A stretch of 5,203 bases of DNA from Zoogloeaceae bacterium (GTDB taxonomy: Bacteria; Pseudomonadota; Gammaproteobacteria; Burkholderiales; Rhodocyclaceae). A model generated the notes under the pieces. It had not been told where the DNA came from. It was given only the letters and a program-made list of their open reading frames with translations, and did not search any database. Made by a program: the position numbers and the translations under genes. Positions within the stretch are counted from its first letter, which is position 1, and every line of letters starts with the position of its first letter. Positions 1-5,203 of the stretch are shown in pieces. The stretch covers positions 1 through 5,203 of the forward strand of contig JAITEO010000083.1 in the NCBI GenBank assembly GCA_031281985.1. Reading direction: 5' to 3'.

Positions 1-224
1 AGCCGTTCCGAGACGTACTGCAACAAGCCTTTGCCATATTCGGCGCGCTCGCCGATGGCTCCGTCGATTTGCCGCCCGACATCCCAATACGCCTCCACCA
101 TCGCAAAATTGATCGCCGCACAGGCTTTGGCGCGTGCTTGTGCAAGGGTGTCGCGGATGCCGTGATAAATCTCGGCCTTCAGTCCGAAAGGGGTGACGGA
201 TGTTGTTTCCTTGCGTGTACTCAC
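1..224 (-). CDS. DUF1016 (YhcG-type) PDDEXK nuclease-family protein, N-terminal part only
   Basis: This is the first 74 codons of a gene that runs off the left edge, starting with GTG at 224-222. The peptide begins MSTRKETTSVTPFGLKAEIY and then shows the DUF1016 N-terminal signature: an A-rich helix ending in AAINFAMVEAYWDVGRQI (residues 36-53), followed by ERAEYGKGLLQYVSERL (about 59-75). In this family the N-terminal helical domain precedes a C-terminal PDDEXK nuclease domain, which would lie outside the window, so the catalytic residues cannot be checked. DUF1016 proteins commonly occur in or beside type I restriction-modification loci and other defence islands. The GTG start overlaps the TGA of the upstream AlbA_2 gene in a GTGA arrangement and has a purine-rich ribosome site just before it, which argues for co-translation. 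The family call is from recalled motif similarity; a nuclease role here is inferred. Confidence 0.85.
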   Translation of the reverse strand, partial: MSTRKETTSVTPFGLKAEIYHGIRDTLAQARAKACAAINFAMVEAYWDVGRQIDGAIGERAEYGKGLLQYVSER

Positions 225-1516
225 AAAATCCTGCCTTCCAGGCTGAAACTATCTTCCAGGTTGAAATAGCCGTTTTTCTCCCGGCTGGCGGCGTAGAGGG
301 TCAGCTTGAGTTCCGTTTGCCCGATCGACTCGTAAAGCGGACGGCGCAAGGAAAGCCGTTCGCTGGCGGCGAGGATGGTAGGCACGCCTTCGCCGCGCCG
401 CTCGATCAAATTCTGCCGTTTGCTGACCAGGTCGGCGGGGTAGTAGCGCGAGAGCAGGTTCACCAGCGTCTCGTTGCGGCTGATGCTGTTGGCTTCCATG
501 CTGTCGACGCTCAGGCTGTTGGGCAGGCCGCCGGGGGTGAAAAGCTCCAGCCGGTCGGCGAACAGGTGCAGCCGGATGCGCGCGCCGTATTGGGCGTAAT
601 CCCGGTGGGCGACGGCATTGACGATGGCCTCGAACACGGCGGCCAGATCGTATTGGGGAATGTCGATGCGTCCCGGACGCTTGATGGCCTCGGTGCGCAT
701 GTTGCGTTTGACGAAGGCAAGCGCGTGCGTGATCTGCTCATCGAGCGGGCCGTCGCAGTCCTGGGCGTCGACCTGATATTCGGCGTTGCGCTCACTGCCC
801 GAGTAGGCGACGCATTGGATATAGGCGTAAGACAGGAAATCCGCCGGACGCGGTGTCAGTAGCAAAACGCCGCTGACGGTGAGGCGTTCTTCGCCGTTTT
901 CGTTCTCTCCGATGAGATAAAGCTTGCGCAGTTGCATACCGTCCGGCAGATCAGCGCGCAGAAAACGGGCCTTGAGTGCCGGTGCGGCGGACTCTGGCCG
1001 GGCTTCGGGCACGATCTGTTCGTCGAAGCGGATCAGGCGCGTCATGCTGCGTTGCTGGAACAGCCGCGCCAGCAGATCGGGTGACATTTCCCGTTTGCTG
1101 TCGGCAACCCGCAGGTAATAGCCGTGTGGGCTTTTGTGTACGAAGACGCTTTTATGGACGCGCACCCAGAGGACAGGGCGAAGTTCTCCTCGCTGGTTGG
1201 GTATTTCTACCCGGCGGGTTTCGATGGGCAAGGGCGGTTCGATGGCGTCGTGGGCGATATTTTTCAGCCAGTTGCTGACGACTTCCAGTTCTGCCGGGTC
1301 TATCCCGATGACATCGCGCGTCTTGTCGTCGACGCCCAGCACGAGGATGCCGCCGCTGGCGTTGGCGAAGGCGGCAAGCTCGTCGGCGGTGCTGTCCCGT
1401 CCGGGCGCGTCGACCTTGCCGTCCTTCACCGTGACGCGCTTGAATTCATAGGCGGAGTCTTCGCCCAGCCGAATCTGGTAGGTCAGTTCCCGCACGAGTT
1501 GGGTGGTGTCGATCAT
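221..1516 (-). CDS. AlbA_2 (Schlafen-like) DNA-binding / RecG-related ATP-binding protein (COG2865 type)
   Basis: 431-residue protein. Residues about 1-140 form an AlbA_2/Schlafen-like domain: GEDSAYEFKRV (18-28), where an acidic residue precedes the conserved E-F-K, then FANASGGILVLGVDD (50-64) and a YLRVADSKREMSPDLLARLF strand-helix (134-153). Residues about 285-410 resemble the GHKL-type C-terminal domain of this family (HATPase_c_4): EAIVNAVAHRDY (296-307), LELFTPGGLP (323-332), SRNETLVNLL (346-355) and RRGEGVPTI (373-381). Proteins of this build are often labelled 'ATP-dependent DNA helicase RecG-related' but have no helicase motor. They are taken to bind nucleic acid and perhaps ATP, and some act as regulators or defence components. 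The ATG at 1516 is chosen because it lies 4 bases after the helicase stop codon, has a strong ribosome site, and starts just before the conserved domain. A start at 1600 would add 28 unconserved residues inside the helicase gene. The gene overlaps the DUF1016 start by 4 bases. The exact biochemical role is unknown. Confidence 0.88.
   Translation of the reverse strand: MIDTTQLVRELTYQIRLGEDSAYEFKRVTVKDGKVDAPGRDSTADELAAFANASGGILVLGVDDKTRDVIGIDPAELEVVSNWLKNIAHDAIEPPLPIETRRVEIPNQRGELRPVLWVRVHKSVFVHKSPHGYYLRVADSKREMSPDLLARLFQQRSMTRLIRFDEQIVPEARPESAAPALKARFLRADLPDGMQLRKLYLIGENENGEERLTVSGVLLLTPRPADFLSYAYIQCVAYSGSERNAEYQVDAQDCDGPLDEQITHALAFVKRNMRTEAIKRPGRIDIPQYDLAAVFEAIVNAVAHRDYAQYGARIRLHLFADRLELFTPGGLPNSLSVDSMEANSISRNETLVNLLSRYYPADLVSKRQNLIERRGEGVPTILAASERLSLRRPLYESIGQTELKLTLYAASREKNGYFNLEDSFSLEGRIL
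229..239 (-). promoter_or_regulatory. Ribosome binding site of the DUF1016 gene
   Basis: Read on the minus strand, GGAAGGCAGGA lies inside the last codons of the AlbA_2 gene, 4 bases before the GTG at 224-222. It contains GGAAGG (239-234, 9 bases from the start) and AGGA (232-229, 4 bases away). It supports the GTG as the true start, as there is no better start nearby, and supports coupling to the upstream gene. Confidence 0.6.
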
Positions 1517-1520
1517 GGCA

Positions 1521-4358
1521 TTATCCTTCCAGCCGCCAGCGAATGGCGAATAAACGCTGGCAGTGCGGGGTGAGGGCCAGCGCCGCTTCGATTTCCTCAA
1601 GCAGGCGGTCTTCCTCGGCCTCGATGCGTTTCTTTTCTTCGTGGTAATCGAGCATCAAGGCGTCGCGTTTCTGCTCCTGCTGTTTGAGGGCGCGCTTGCC
1701 TTCCACTTTTTCGGCAAGCGTGGGAAGTTGCCGGATGGCGCGGCGGGCGTCGCGGATTTCCCGATCCAGTTGCTTGATGCGAATATCGAGCGCGACACGG
1801 CGATCTTCTGCCCAGGCGTCGAGTTTTTCGCTTTCTTCCGTGAAATAGCGTTCGTTCCGCTTTTCGGCTTCCTGTTGCCTGTCGGCACGTTGTGCCGCAA
1901 GCTCTGTTTCCAGCAATTCCGGCGCGCGCAATGCGCTGTGTTCGCGTGCAATGCTTGCGGGCAGTGTCAGCAGACGCTCGGCGGCGTCCCGGTCGAATGC
2001 CGCTCCAGCGTCGCTGATCGCGGCAATCAGCAAATGCTCGACCGTGTGTCGCGCGGTGGCAAAACACTGTTTTTCCACAATGAGATCGCCGGTTCGGCTT
2101 TCAAGATGTTGCAACCAGGAATGTTGGCCAGACTGCGTATGCGTGAGGTCGAAAACGATTTCGGCGATAGGTAAATCTTCCAAGCCGGTTTTTGCTTTTT
2201 CGATCAATTCCGCCCCCAGTCCTTCGCTGGGACGCAAAAAACGCGCGTTGACCACGTCGGCTTCTTGCCAGCGCATATCGTAGACATGGCCCCGGTATTC
2301 AAAGGCAGAACCGTCGAAACGTGCTTCGGGCAACATCATGCGCGCCAGCAAAAGCAACTGTTTCTGATACGCGCTCAAACGGTCTTCGGTTTTGTCGCGC
2401 GTCAATTTGAGACGGCTTACGACATCGGCGTCGAAATTCTCCAGCAAAGAACGCCGGGTTTCCCGTGTGCGTATGTCGAGTTTGTCCTTGAGCGCTTCTT
2501 GCAAGTGGTTGAATTCTTCGTCGATTTGAGCGTCGTTGCGGCATTTCTGGTAAATCTCATGAATGCGGTGCTCAATGTCTACGCCAGATTCGATGCTGCC
2601 GAGGATTTCGTCCGATGCGCCGAAGACGCCCTCGAACAAGCGGAATTTCTGGTTCAGCAATTCAAAAACGCGCTCGTCGGCGCGATTGCCCTTGTTGATG
2701 AAGTTGACGACGACGACATCGTGTTTTTGTCCGTAGCGATGCACGCGGCCGATGCGCTGTTCGACGCGCTGCGGATTCCAGGGCAAATCGTAATTGATGA
2801 GCAACGAGCAGAACTGGAGATTGATCCCTTCCGCACCGGCTTCGGTGCAGAGGAGAATCTCCGCCGCATCGCGGAAATGTTCTACCAATGCGGCTTTCAT
2901 GTCGGCGGCCTTGGCGCCGGAAATACGTCCCGTCCCTTCGTGTTTTTCCAACCAGGCCCGGTAGATGCTTTGGGAATCCGGGTCGGCGTTGCTGCCGTTG
3001 AGCACGGCGAGTTTGCCGTCATAGCCTTGCCCGGCGAGCAAATCCTTGAGCCAGGATTGGGTGCGTAACGATTCGGTGAAAATGACAGCCTTGCGCTGGC
3101 CGCCAAGCCGTTCGGCGGAATCGAACGCCCGTCCGAGCACCCGCAGGAGCGCGTCGGCCTTGGCGTTTTGGGTGATGCGTTCGGCCAGGGCGCAAAAACG
3201 CTTGAGCTTGCCAATCTCCGCATTGAGATTGGCGGTGTCGGTTTGGGTCTCATCGAGTTCTTCCGGCTCGATGCCTTCTTCATCGGCAAGATCATCGATG
3301 GCGTCGTAATCTGCCAGTACTGGTTCGGCCAGCGGCTGGCGCTTTTCCAGTCGCGCGATCATGGTGGAGAGCGTGCCCTGGATGGCGAAGGAAGAAGACG
3401 CCAGTATCTTGCGAATGACAAGGGTGACGAGATGGCGCGCGCCGGGTTTGATGGCGAGCAGGTCGTCGCCTTGCAGATAGGCGGAAACCTGGGCGTAAAG
3501 AGAAAGTTCGTCGTCCGAAGGACGGAAATCTTCGGTGATCGAAAAACGGTTGGTGAATTTGATACCGCCGCTTTCCTGTACCTGTCGGCGCAAGGTGCGC
3601 CGGCAAATGGGTTTCAACCGTTCACGCAGATGCTCGAATTCGCTAGCTTCCAGTTTGGGGCGGCAGTAGCGCGTCTTGAAGGCGTCCAGATTGCCGAAGA
3701 AATGCGGGTCGATAAACGCAATCAGGCCATAGAGTTCCAGCAGGTTGTTTTGCAGCGGCGTGGCGGAAAGCAGGAGCTTGGGGCATCCCTTGAGCGCGGC
3801 ATCGAGCTTGCTGGCGATTTTCGCGCTTTCTCCCTTATGGAAATTGCGCAATTTGTGCGCTTCGTCGAAAACGGCCAGATCCCAGTGGAGGCGGGACAAT
3901 TCCTCTTGTTTGCGGGCGGCGAATTCGTAGGACAGGATCACGATTGCGTCCTGTCCGAATGCGTTTGGGGCGTGAAAAGGGTTGGCAATGCCCGAGGCTT
4001 GCGCTGTGTTGAAATTGCGCGCTTCGAGAATCCGCGTGGGCAGGGAGAATTTTTCCGCCAATTCCTGCGCCCACTGCTGGCGCAGCGCCGCAGGCACGAT
4101 CAGCAGTAGTCGGCGCTTGCGCTCCGCCCATTTTTGTGCCAGCACCAGGCTGGCTTCGATGGTCTTGCCCAGCCCTACCTCATCGGCAAGGATGACGCCA
4201 TTGGACAGCGGCGAAGCCAGCGCGAACAACGCCGCGTCCACTTGGTGGGGGTTCATGTCTACCCTGGCGCTTGCAATGGTCTGGGTGAGCGCATGCTCCG
4301 CGATACCCGCGAGTGACAGGGCATGGGCGATGTAACCGCTTTGATAGCGGGTGTACAT
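1521..4358 (-). CDS. SNF2-family (superfamily 2) DNA helicase/translocase
   Basis: 945-residue protein with a complete SF2/SNF2 motor. The Q-like motif is NPHQVDA (36-42) and Walker A is ADEVGLGKT (58-66). Motif Ia is LLLIVPAALRQQW (84-96) and motif II is DEAH (165-168). Motif III is LLLSATPLQNNLLELYGL (195-212), typical of Snf2/RapA proteins. In the second lobe come KAVIFTES (423-430), TEAGAEGINLQ (505-515) and QRIGRVHRYGQ (534-544). An acidic insert (about 349-372) separates the lobes. FEGVFGASDEILGSIESGVD (575-594) is typical of bacterial defence-associated SNF2 helicases. Residues about 815-925 are very rich in E, K, R and A and look like a long coiled coil. Such proteins use ATP to translocate on duplex DNA and remodel bound proteins; relatives include RapA and the DISARM helicase DrmD, though orthology to DrmD is not claimed. 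The ATG overlaps the upstream stop as TGATG and has an AAAGGA ribosome site. No catalytic motif is missing. Partner and substrate are inferred only from context. Confidence 0.95.
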   Translation of the reverse strand: MYTRYQSGYIAHALSLAGIAEHALTQTIASARVDMNPHQVDAALFALASPLSNGVILADEVGLGKTIEASLVLAQKWAERKRRLLLIVPAALRQQWAQELAEKFSLPTRILEARNFNTAQASGIANPFHAPNAFGQDAIVILSYEFAARKQEELSRLHWDLAVFDEAHKLRNFHKGESAKIASKLDAALKGCPKLLLSATPLQNNLLELYGLIAFIDPHFFGNLDAFKTRYCRPKLEASEFEHLRERLKPICRRTLRRQVQESGGIKFTNRFSITEDFRPSDDELSLYAQVSAYLQGDDLLAIKPGARHLVTLVIRKILASSSFAIQGTLSTMIARLEKRQPLAEPVLADYDAIDDLADEEGIEPEELDETQTDTANLNAEIGKLKRFCALAERITQNAKADALLRVLGRAFDSAERLGGQRKAVIFTESLRTQSWLKDLLAGQGYDGKLAVLNGSNADPDSQSIYRAWLEKHEGTGRISGAKAADMKAALVEHFRDAAEILLCTEAGAEGINLQFCSLLINYDLPWNPQRVEQRIGRVHRYGQKHDVVVVNFINKGNRADERVFELLNQKFRLFEGVFGASDEILGSIESGVDIEHRIHEIYQKCRNDAQIDEEFNHLQEALKDKLDIRTRETRRSLLENFDADVVSRLKLTRDKTEDRLSAYQKQLLLLARMMLPEARFDGSAFEYRGHVYDMRWQEADVVNARFLRPSEGLGAELIEKAKTGLEDLPIAEIVFDLTHTQSGQHSWLQHLESRTGDLIVEKQCFATARHTVEHLLIAAISDAGAAFDRDAAERLLTLPASIAREHSALRAPELLETELAAQRADRQQEAEKRNERYFTEESEKLDAWAEDRRVALDIRIKQLDREIRDARRAIRQLPTLAEKVEGKRALKQQEQKRDALMLDYHEEKKRIEAEEDRLLEEIEAALALTPHCQRLFAIRWRLEG
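1524..1530 (-). promoter_or_regulatory. Ribosome binding site of the AlbA_2 gene
   Basis: GGAAGGA on the minus strand ends 7 bases before the ATG at 1516-1514 and sits in the last codons of the helicase gene. This near-consensus Shine-Dalgarno sequence decides the start at 1516 over the longer reading frame from 1600. Confidence 0.8.
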
Positions 4359-4543
4359 CAGTGCGTGTCCTTTGTCGAAGCGGCGAGCGGATGGAATTTC
4401 CCTTCGTTTTCGGTACGTTCAAGGAATTCACCGACCGCTTGACGAACGAGCCAGGCCACGGACAACCCATGCGCGTCGGCCATGCGTTGCAGGCGGCTCA
4501 GTTGTTCCGGCGACAGGGAGATGGTCGTGCGTAGTGTTTTCAT
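4358..4543 (-). CDS. Small ribbon-helix-helix (CopG/Arc/MetJ-type) DNA-binding protein, probable autoregulator
   Basis: 61-residue protein starting MKTLRTTISLSPEQLSRLQR. It matches the RHH pattern: an N-terminal strand with alternating polar residues (LRTTISLS, 4-11), a first helix (PEQLSRLQRMADAHG, 12-26), a turn, then a second helix (SVAWLVRQAVGEFLERT, 28-44) and a short polar tail. RHH proteins dimerise through the strand, which inserts into the DNA major groove. They are usually autorepressors, including antitoxins and plasmid copy regulators. The frame is open further upstream, with GTG at 4582 and ATG at 4579. The ATG at 4543 is preferred because it starts directly at the strand, as in the family, and leaves the GATGC repeat cluster upstream as a possible operator. 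No start has a good Shine-Dalgarno sequence, unlike the genes behind it. The stop overlaps the helicase ATG. No toxin partner is adjacent, so a repressor of the operon is more likely than an antitoxin. Confidence 0.82.
   Translation of the reverse strand: MKTLRTTISLSPEQLSRLQRMADAHGLSVAWLVRQAVGEFLERTENEGKFHPLAASTKDTH
4368..4373 (-). promoter_or_regulatory. Ribosome binding site of the SNF2 helicase gene
   Basis: AAAGGA on the minus strand ends 9 bases before the ATG at 4358-4356 and lies within the 3' end of the RHH gene. Together with the TGATG stop/start overlap it indicates that helicase translation is coupled to that of the small regulator. Confidence 0.65.
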
Positions 4544-4555
4544 GCGTTGTTTGCC

Positions 4556-4580
4556 GCATCGGCTTGCATCAGAATGCATC
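4556..4580 (-). repeat. Three GATGC direct repeats with exact 10-bp period; candidate RHH operator
   Basis: On the minus strand GATGC occurs at 4580-4576, 4570-4566 and 4560-4556, each separated by 5 different bases, so each copy starts 10 bases after the last, about one helical turn. The cluster ends 12 bases before the ATG of the RHH gene. RHH repressors commonly bind short repeated sites spaced by about a turn, so this is a reasonable operator candidate. The repeats are seen directly; binding is inferred. If translation began at 4582 the repeats would be coding, encoding unconserved residues. Confidence 0.5.
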
Positions 4581-4587
4581 ACATTCT
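4571..4587. repeat. Inverted repeat AGAATG-N5-CATTCT
   Basis: A perfect 6-bp inverted repeat with a 5-bp centre lies just upstream of the RHH gene and overlaps the first GATGC repeat and the alternative GTG/ATG starts. It could be a half of the operator or a dimer binding site. With such short arms, chance occurrence cannot be excluded. Confidence 0.35.
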
Positions 4588-4599
4588 ATACGTTTTCAA
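4571..4599 (-). promoter_or_regulatory. Candidate proximal sigma70-like promoter of the operon
   Basis: TTGAAA (4599-4594) is followed after 17 bases by CATTCT (4576-4571), which matches TATAAT at only three positions, though these include the important second and last. Transcription would start near 4564, so the GATGC repeats and the inverted repeat would cover the -10 region and start point, a layout suited to autorepression. A further -10-like TATAGAAT (4590-4583) has no good -35 partner. Confidence 0.3.
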
Positions 4600-4634
4600 C
4601 GCATACGCGGAAGGGTTTCAATTCCGAAGGTGTG

Positions 4635-4651
4635 ATTAAATTAAATTAAAA
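4635..4651. repeat. Short tandem TTAAA repeat, three copies
   Basis: Three perfect 5-bp units (4636-4650) sit in the gap between the IS remnant and the operon. They coincide with the -10 region of the distal promoter candidate, so changes in copy number would shift its spacing or the choice of -10. Confidence 0.55.
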
Positions 4652-4662
4652 TCGATCATCAA
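4635..4662 (-). promoter_or_regulatory. Candidate distal sigma70-like promoter of the operon
   Basis: On the minus strand TTGATG (4662-4657, four of six consensus positions) is followed after 16 bases by TTTAAT (4640-4635, five of six). It lies in the most AT-rich part of the window and points toward the RHH-helicase operon. It would give a leader of about 85 bases before the ATG at 4543. A small inverted repeat, TCGAT-N7-ATCGA (4652-4668), surrounds the -35 hexamer and might bind a regulator. AT-rich DNA readily produces such matches, so this is tentative. Confidence 0.4.
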
Positions 4663-4723
4663 AATCGAAATATGATTATGGCACATCATTTCGCTATTTT
4701 TCAGGGTTTCCAGAGGGGAAATA

Positions 4724-5099
4724 ATCCACTTCCGGTAAAAACGTCTTGCTGTCGGAAACGTTGCCCTCATGCACCACCGGACAGCCGCGTCCATCGGTCA
4801 TCAGGCCATATTTGATTTGCAGCAACCCCTTCTTGCCGTCCCGGTTGTAGCCCAGGTGCGCCAAGGGACAATGCGTGCCTTCACGTGCCTTCGAAATAGC
4901 TCGAACTCGAGTCGTACAACACCTGGCCTCGCGTCTGCAGATGCCGCAAGCTTCTTCTGGATCGACGCCTGGCGCGCGCCAGAAGCCAGTCCATCGCCGC
5001 GTACAGATCATCTTCGCTGGCTTCCGACACGCCAAAGTCCGAGGCCAGGGTTGTCGTGTGCCAGGCACGGCATGTCGGTGTCGGCTTGGATGAATGCTC
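4724..5099 (-). pseudogene. Decayed, truncated IS1634-family transposase
   Basis: Pieces of one transposase are spread over several frames. One frame reads WHTTTLASDFGVSEASEDDL, continues into YAAMDWLLAR, and later RHLQTRGQVLYDSSSSYFEGT before a TGA. Between them, QASIQKKLA appears in a second frame, so the reading frame is shifted about +2 in a GCGCGC run near 4975 and restored by about -2 near 4945. After the TGA the family sequence resumes in another frame as EGTHCPLAHLGYNRDGKKGL, QIKYGLMTDGRGCPV and VHEGNVSDSKTFLPEVD. Residues usually present between GCPV and VHEGN seem to be lost in frame. Similarity stops at PEVD (about 4724) and the frame closes at a TAG at 4694. The rest of the transposase, with the later catalytic residues, is gone. 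The start codon and N-terminal region are also not recognisable. YDSSSSYFEG probably holds the first acidic catalytic residue of this DDE family. The element cannot encode a working transposase. Outer ends and target duplication could not be identified. The family call is from memory of IS1634-type proteins. Confidence 0.85.
4874..4892 (-). repeat. Tandem 10-bp duplication that disrupts the transposase frame
   Basis: GAAGGCACG occurs at 4892-4884 and again at 4882-4874 with one T between. Both copies encode the same conserved residues (E-G-T of FEGTHCPLA), so one copy is extra. The net 10-base gain shifts the frame and creates the TGA that ends the upstream segment. It looks like a replication-slippage duplication in a gene no longer under selection. 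Confidence 0.8.
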
Positions 5100-5203
5100 A
5101 GGCCGGTTCTTGAAGTTCGCTCTGGAATTCGATGTGCTATTCAGCGCCTATGTCATTCCTGCCTGACCAACATCCCGTCCAGAAAGCAATCTTGGATACG
5201 GCA
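5100..5203. other. Right edge: unassigned sequence beside the IS remnant
   Basis: In the frame of the transposase pieces this stretch hits a stop at 5150-5148 and shows no conserved motif. It is either the eroded 5' part of the same element or flanking DNA. No terminal inverted repeat, RNA gene or credible coding sequence was recognised. Confidence 0.4.

Noticed and set aside
1517..1600. Upstream extension of the AlbA_2 gene to a start at 1600
   Set aside because: It would overlap the helicase end by 80 bases and add 28 unconserved residues, and the ATG at 1516 has a strong ribosome site.
3168..4109. Long plus-strand open frame (313 codons) opposite the helicase gene, with similar ones at 200-862 and 2265-3068
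   Set aside because: They lie wholly antisense to genes with unmistakable conserved motifs, have no recognisable domains or ribosome sites, and are expected shadows of GC-rich coding sequence.
1521..4358. Assigning the helicase the name DrmD or RapA
   Set aside because: The motor motifs are shared by many SNF2 proteins, and the DISARM partner genes drmA, drmB and drmC are not seen, so a specific name is not supported.
4358..4543. Reading the RHH gene as the antitoxin of a toxin-antitoxin pair
   Set aside because: The next gene is a 945-residue helicase, not a small toxin, and no small toxin gene is found upstream.
4681..4723. Possible terminator or IS terminal inverted repeat at the truncated end of the transposase
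   Set aside because: No stable GC-rich hairpin followed by T residues was seen, and no inverted repeat matching the other side of the element could be found.
4694..5068. Intact small protein of 124 codons in the IS region
   Set aside because: Only part of this frame matches the transposase. Its first 50 or so residues are out-of-frame reading of the same gene, so it is a by-product of frameshifts.
5150..5203. Plus-strand open frame starting MSFLPDQHPVQ and running off the right edge
   Set aside because: Only 18 codons are visible, there is no ribosome site, and no family is recognised.

Overview
The window carries a compact minus-strand operon next to a decayed insertion sequence. Base composition is moderately GC-rich, with one AT-rich gap around 4630-4680. 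The gene families and the IS1634-type remnant suggest a proteobacterium, perhaps a betaproteobacterium. That is an inference, because no housekeeping or RNA gene is present to fix the taxon.

Layout, in the direction of transcription (high to low coordinates): (1) 5203-4724 holds the wreck of an IS1634-family transposase gene, with frameshifts and a lost 3' end. (2) 4723-4544 is a short AT-rich regulatory gap with candidate sigma70-like promoters, an inverted repeat, and three GATGC repeats spaced exactly 10 bp apart. (3) 4543-4358 encodes a 61-residue ribbon-helix-helix (RHH) DNA-binding protein. (4) 4358-1521 encodes a 945-residue SNF2-type helicase/translocase with a long C-terminal coiled coil. 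(5) 1516-221 encodes a 431-residue AlbA_2/Schlafen-like protein of the 'RecG-related' COG2865 type. (6) 224-1 is the first 74 codons of a DUF1016 (YhcG-type, PDDEXK nuclease) protein that runs off the window.

The four genes are tightly packed: TGATG overlap, then a 4-base gap, then GTGA overlap. Each downstream gene has a good Shine-Dalgarno sequence inside the end of its predecessor, so they are almost certainly one co-transcribed and partly translationally coupled unit. SNF2 translocases, AlbA_2 proteins and DUF1016 nucleases are all familiar accessory genes of restriction-modification and other defence islands. The most economical reading is the 5' part of a phage-defence or restriction-type operon whose first gene encodes its own repressor. 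A methyltransferase or restriction subunit would be expected past coordinate 1, but none is visible here. No tRNA, rRNA, CRISPR array or clear rho-independent terminator was seen.
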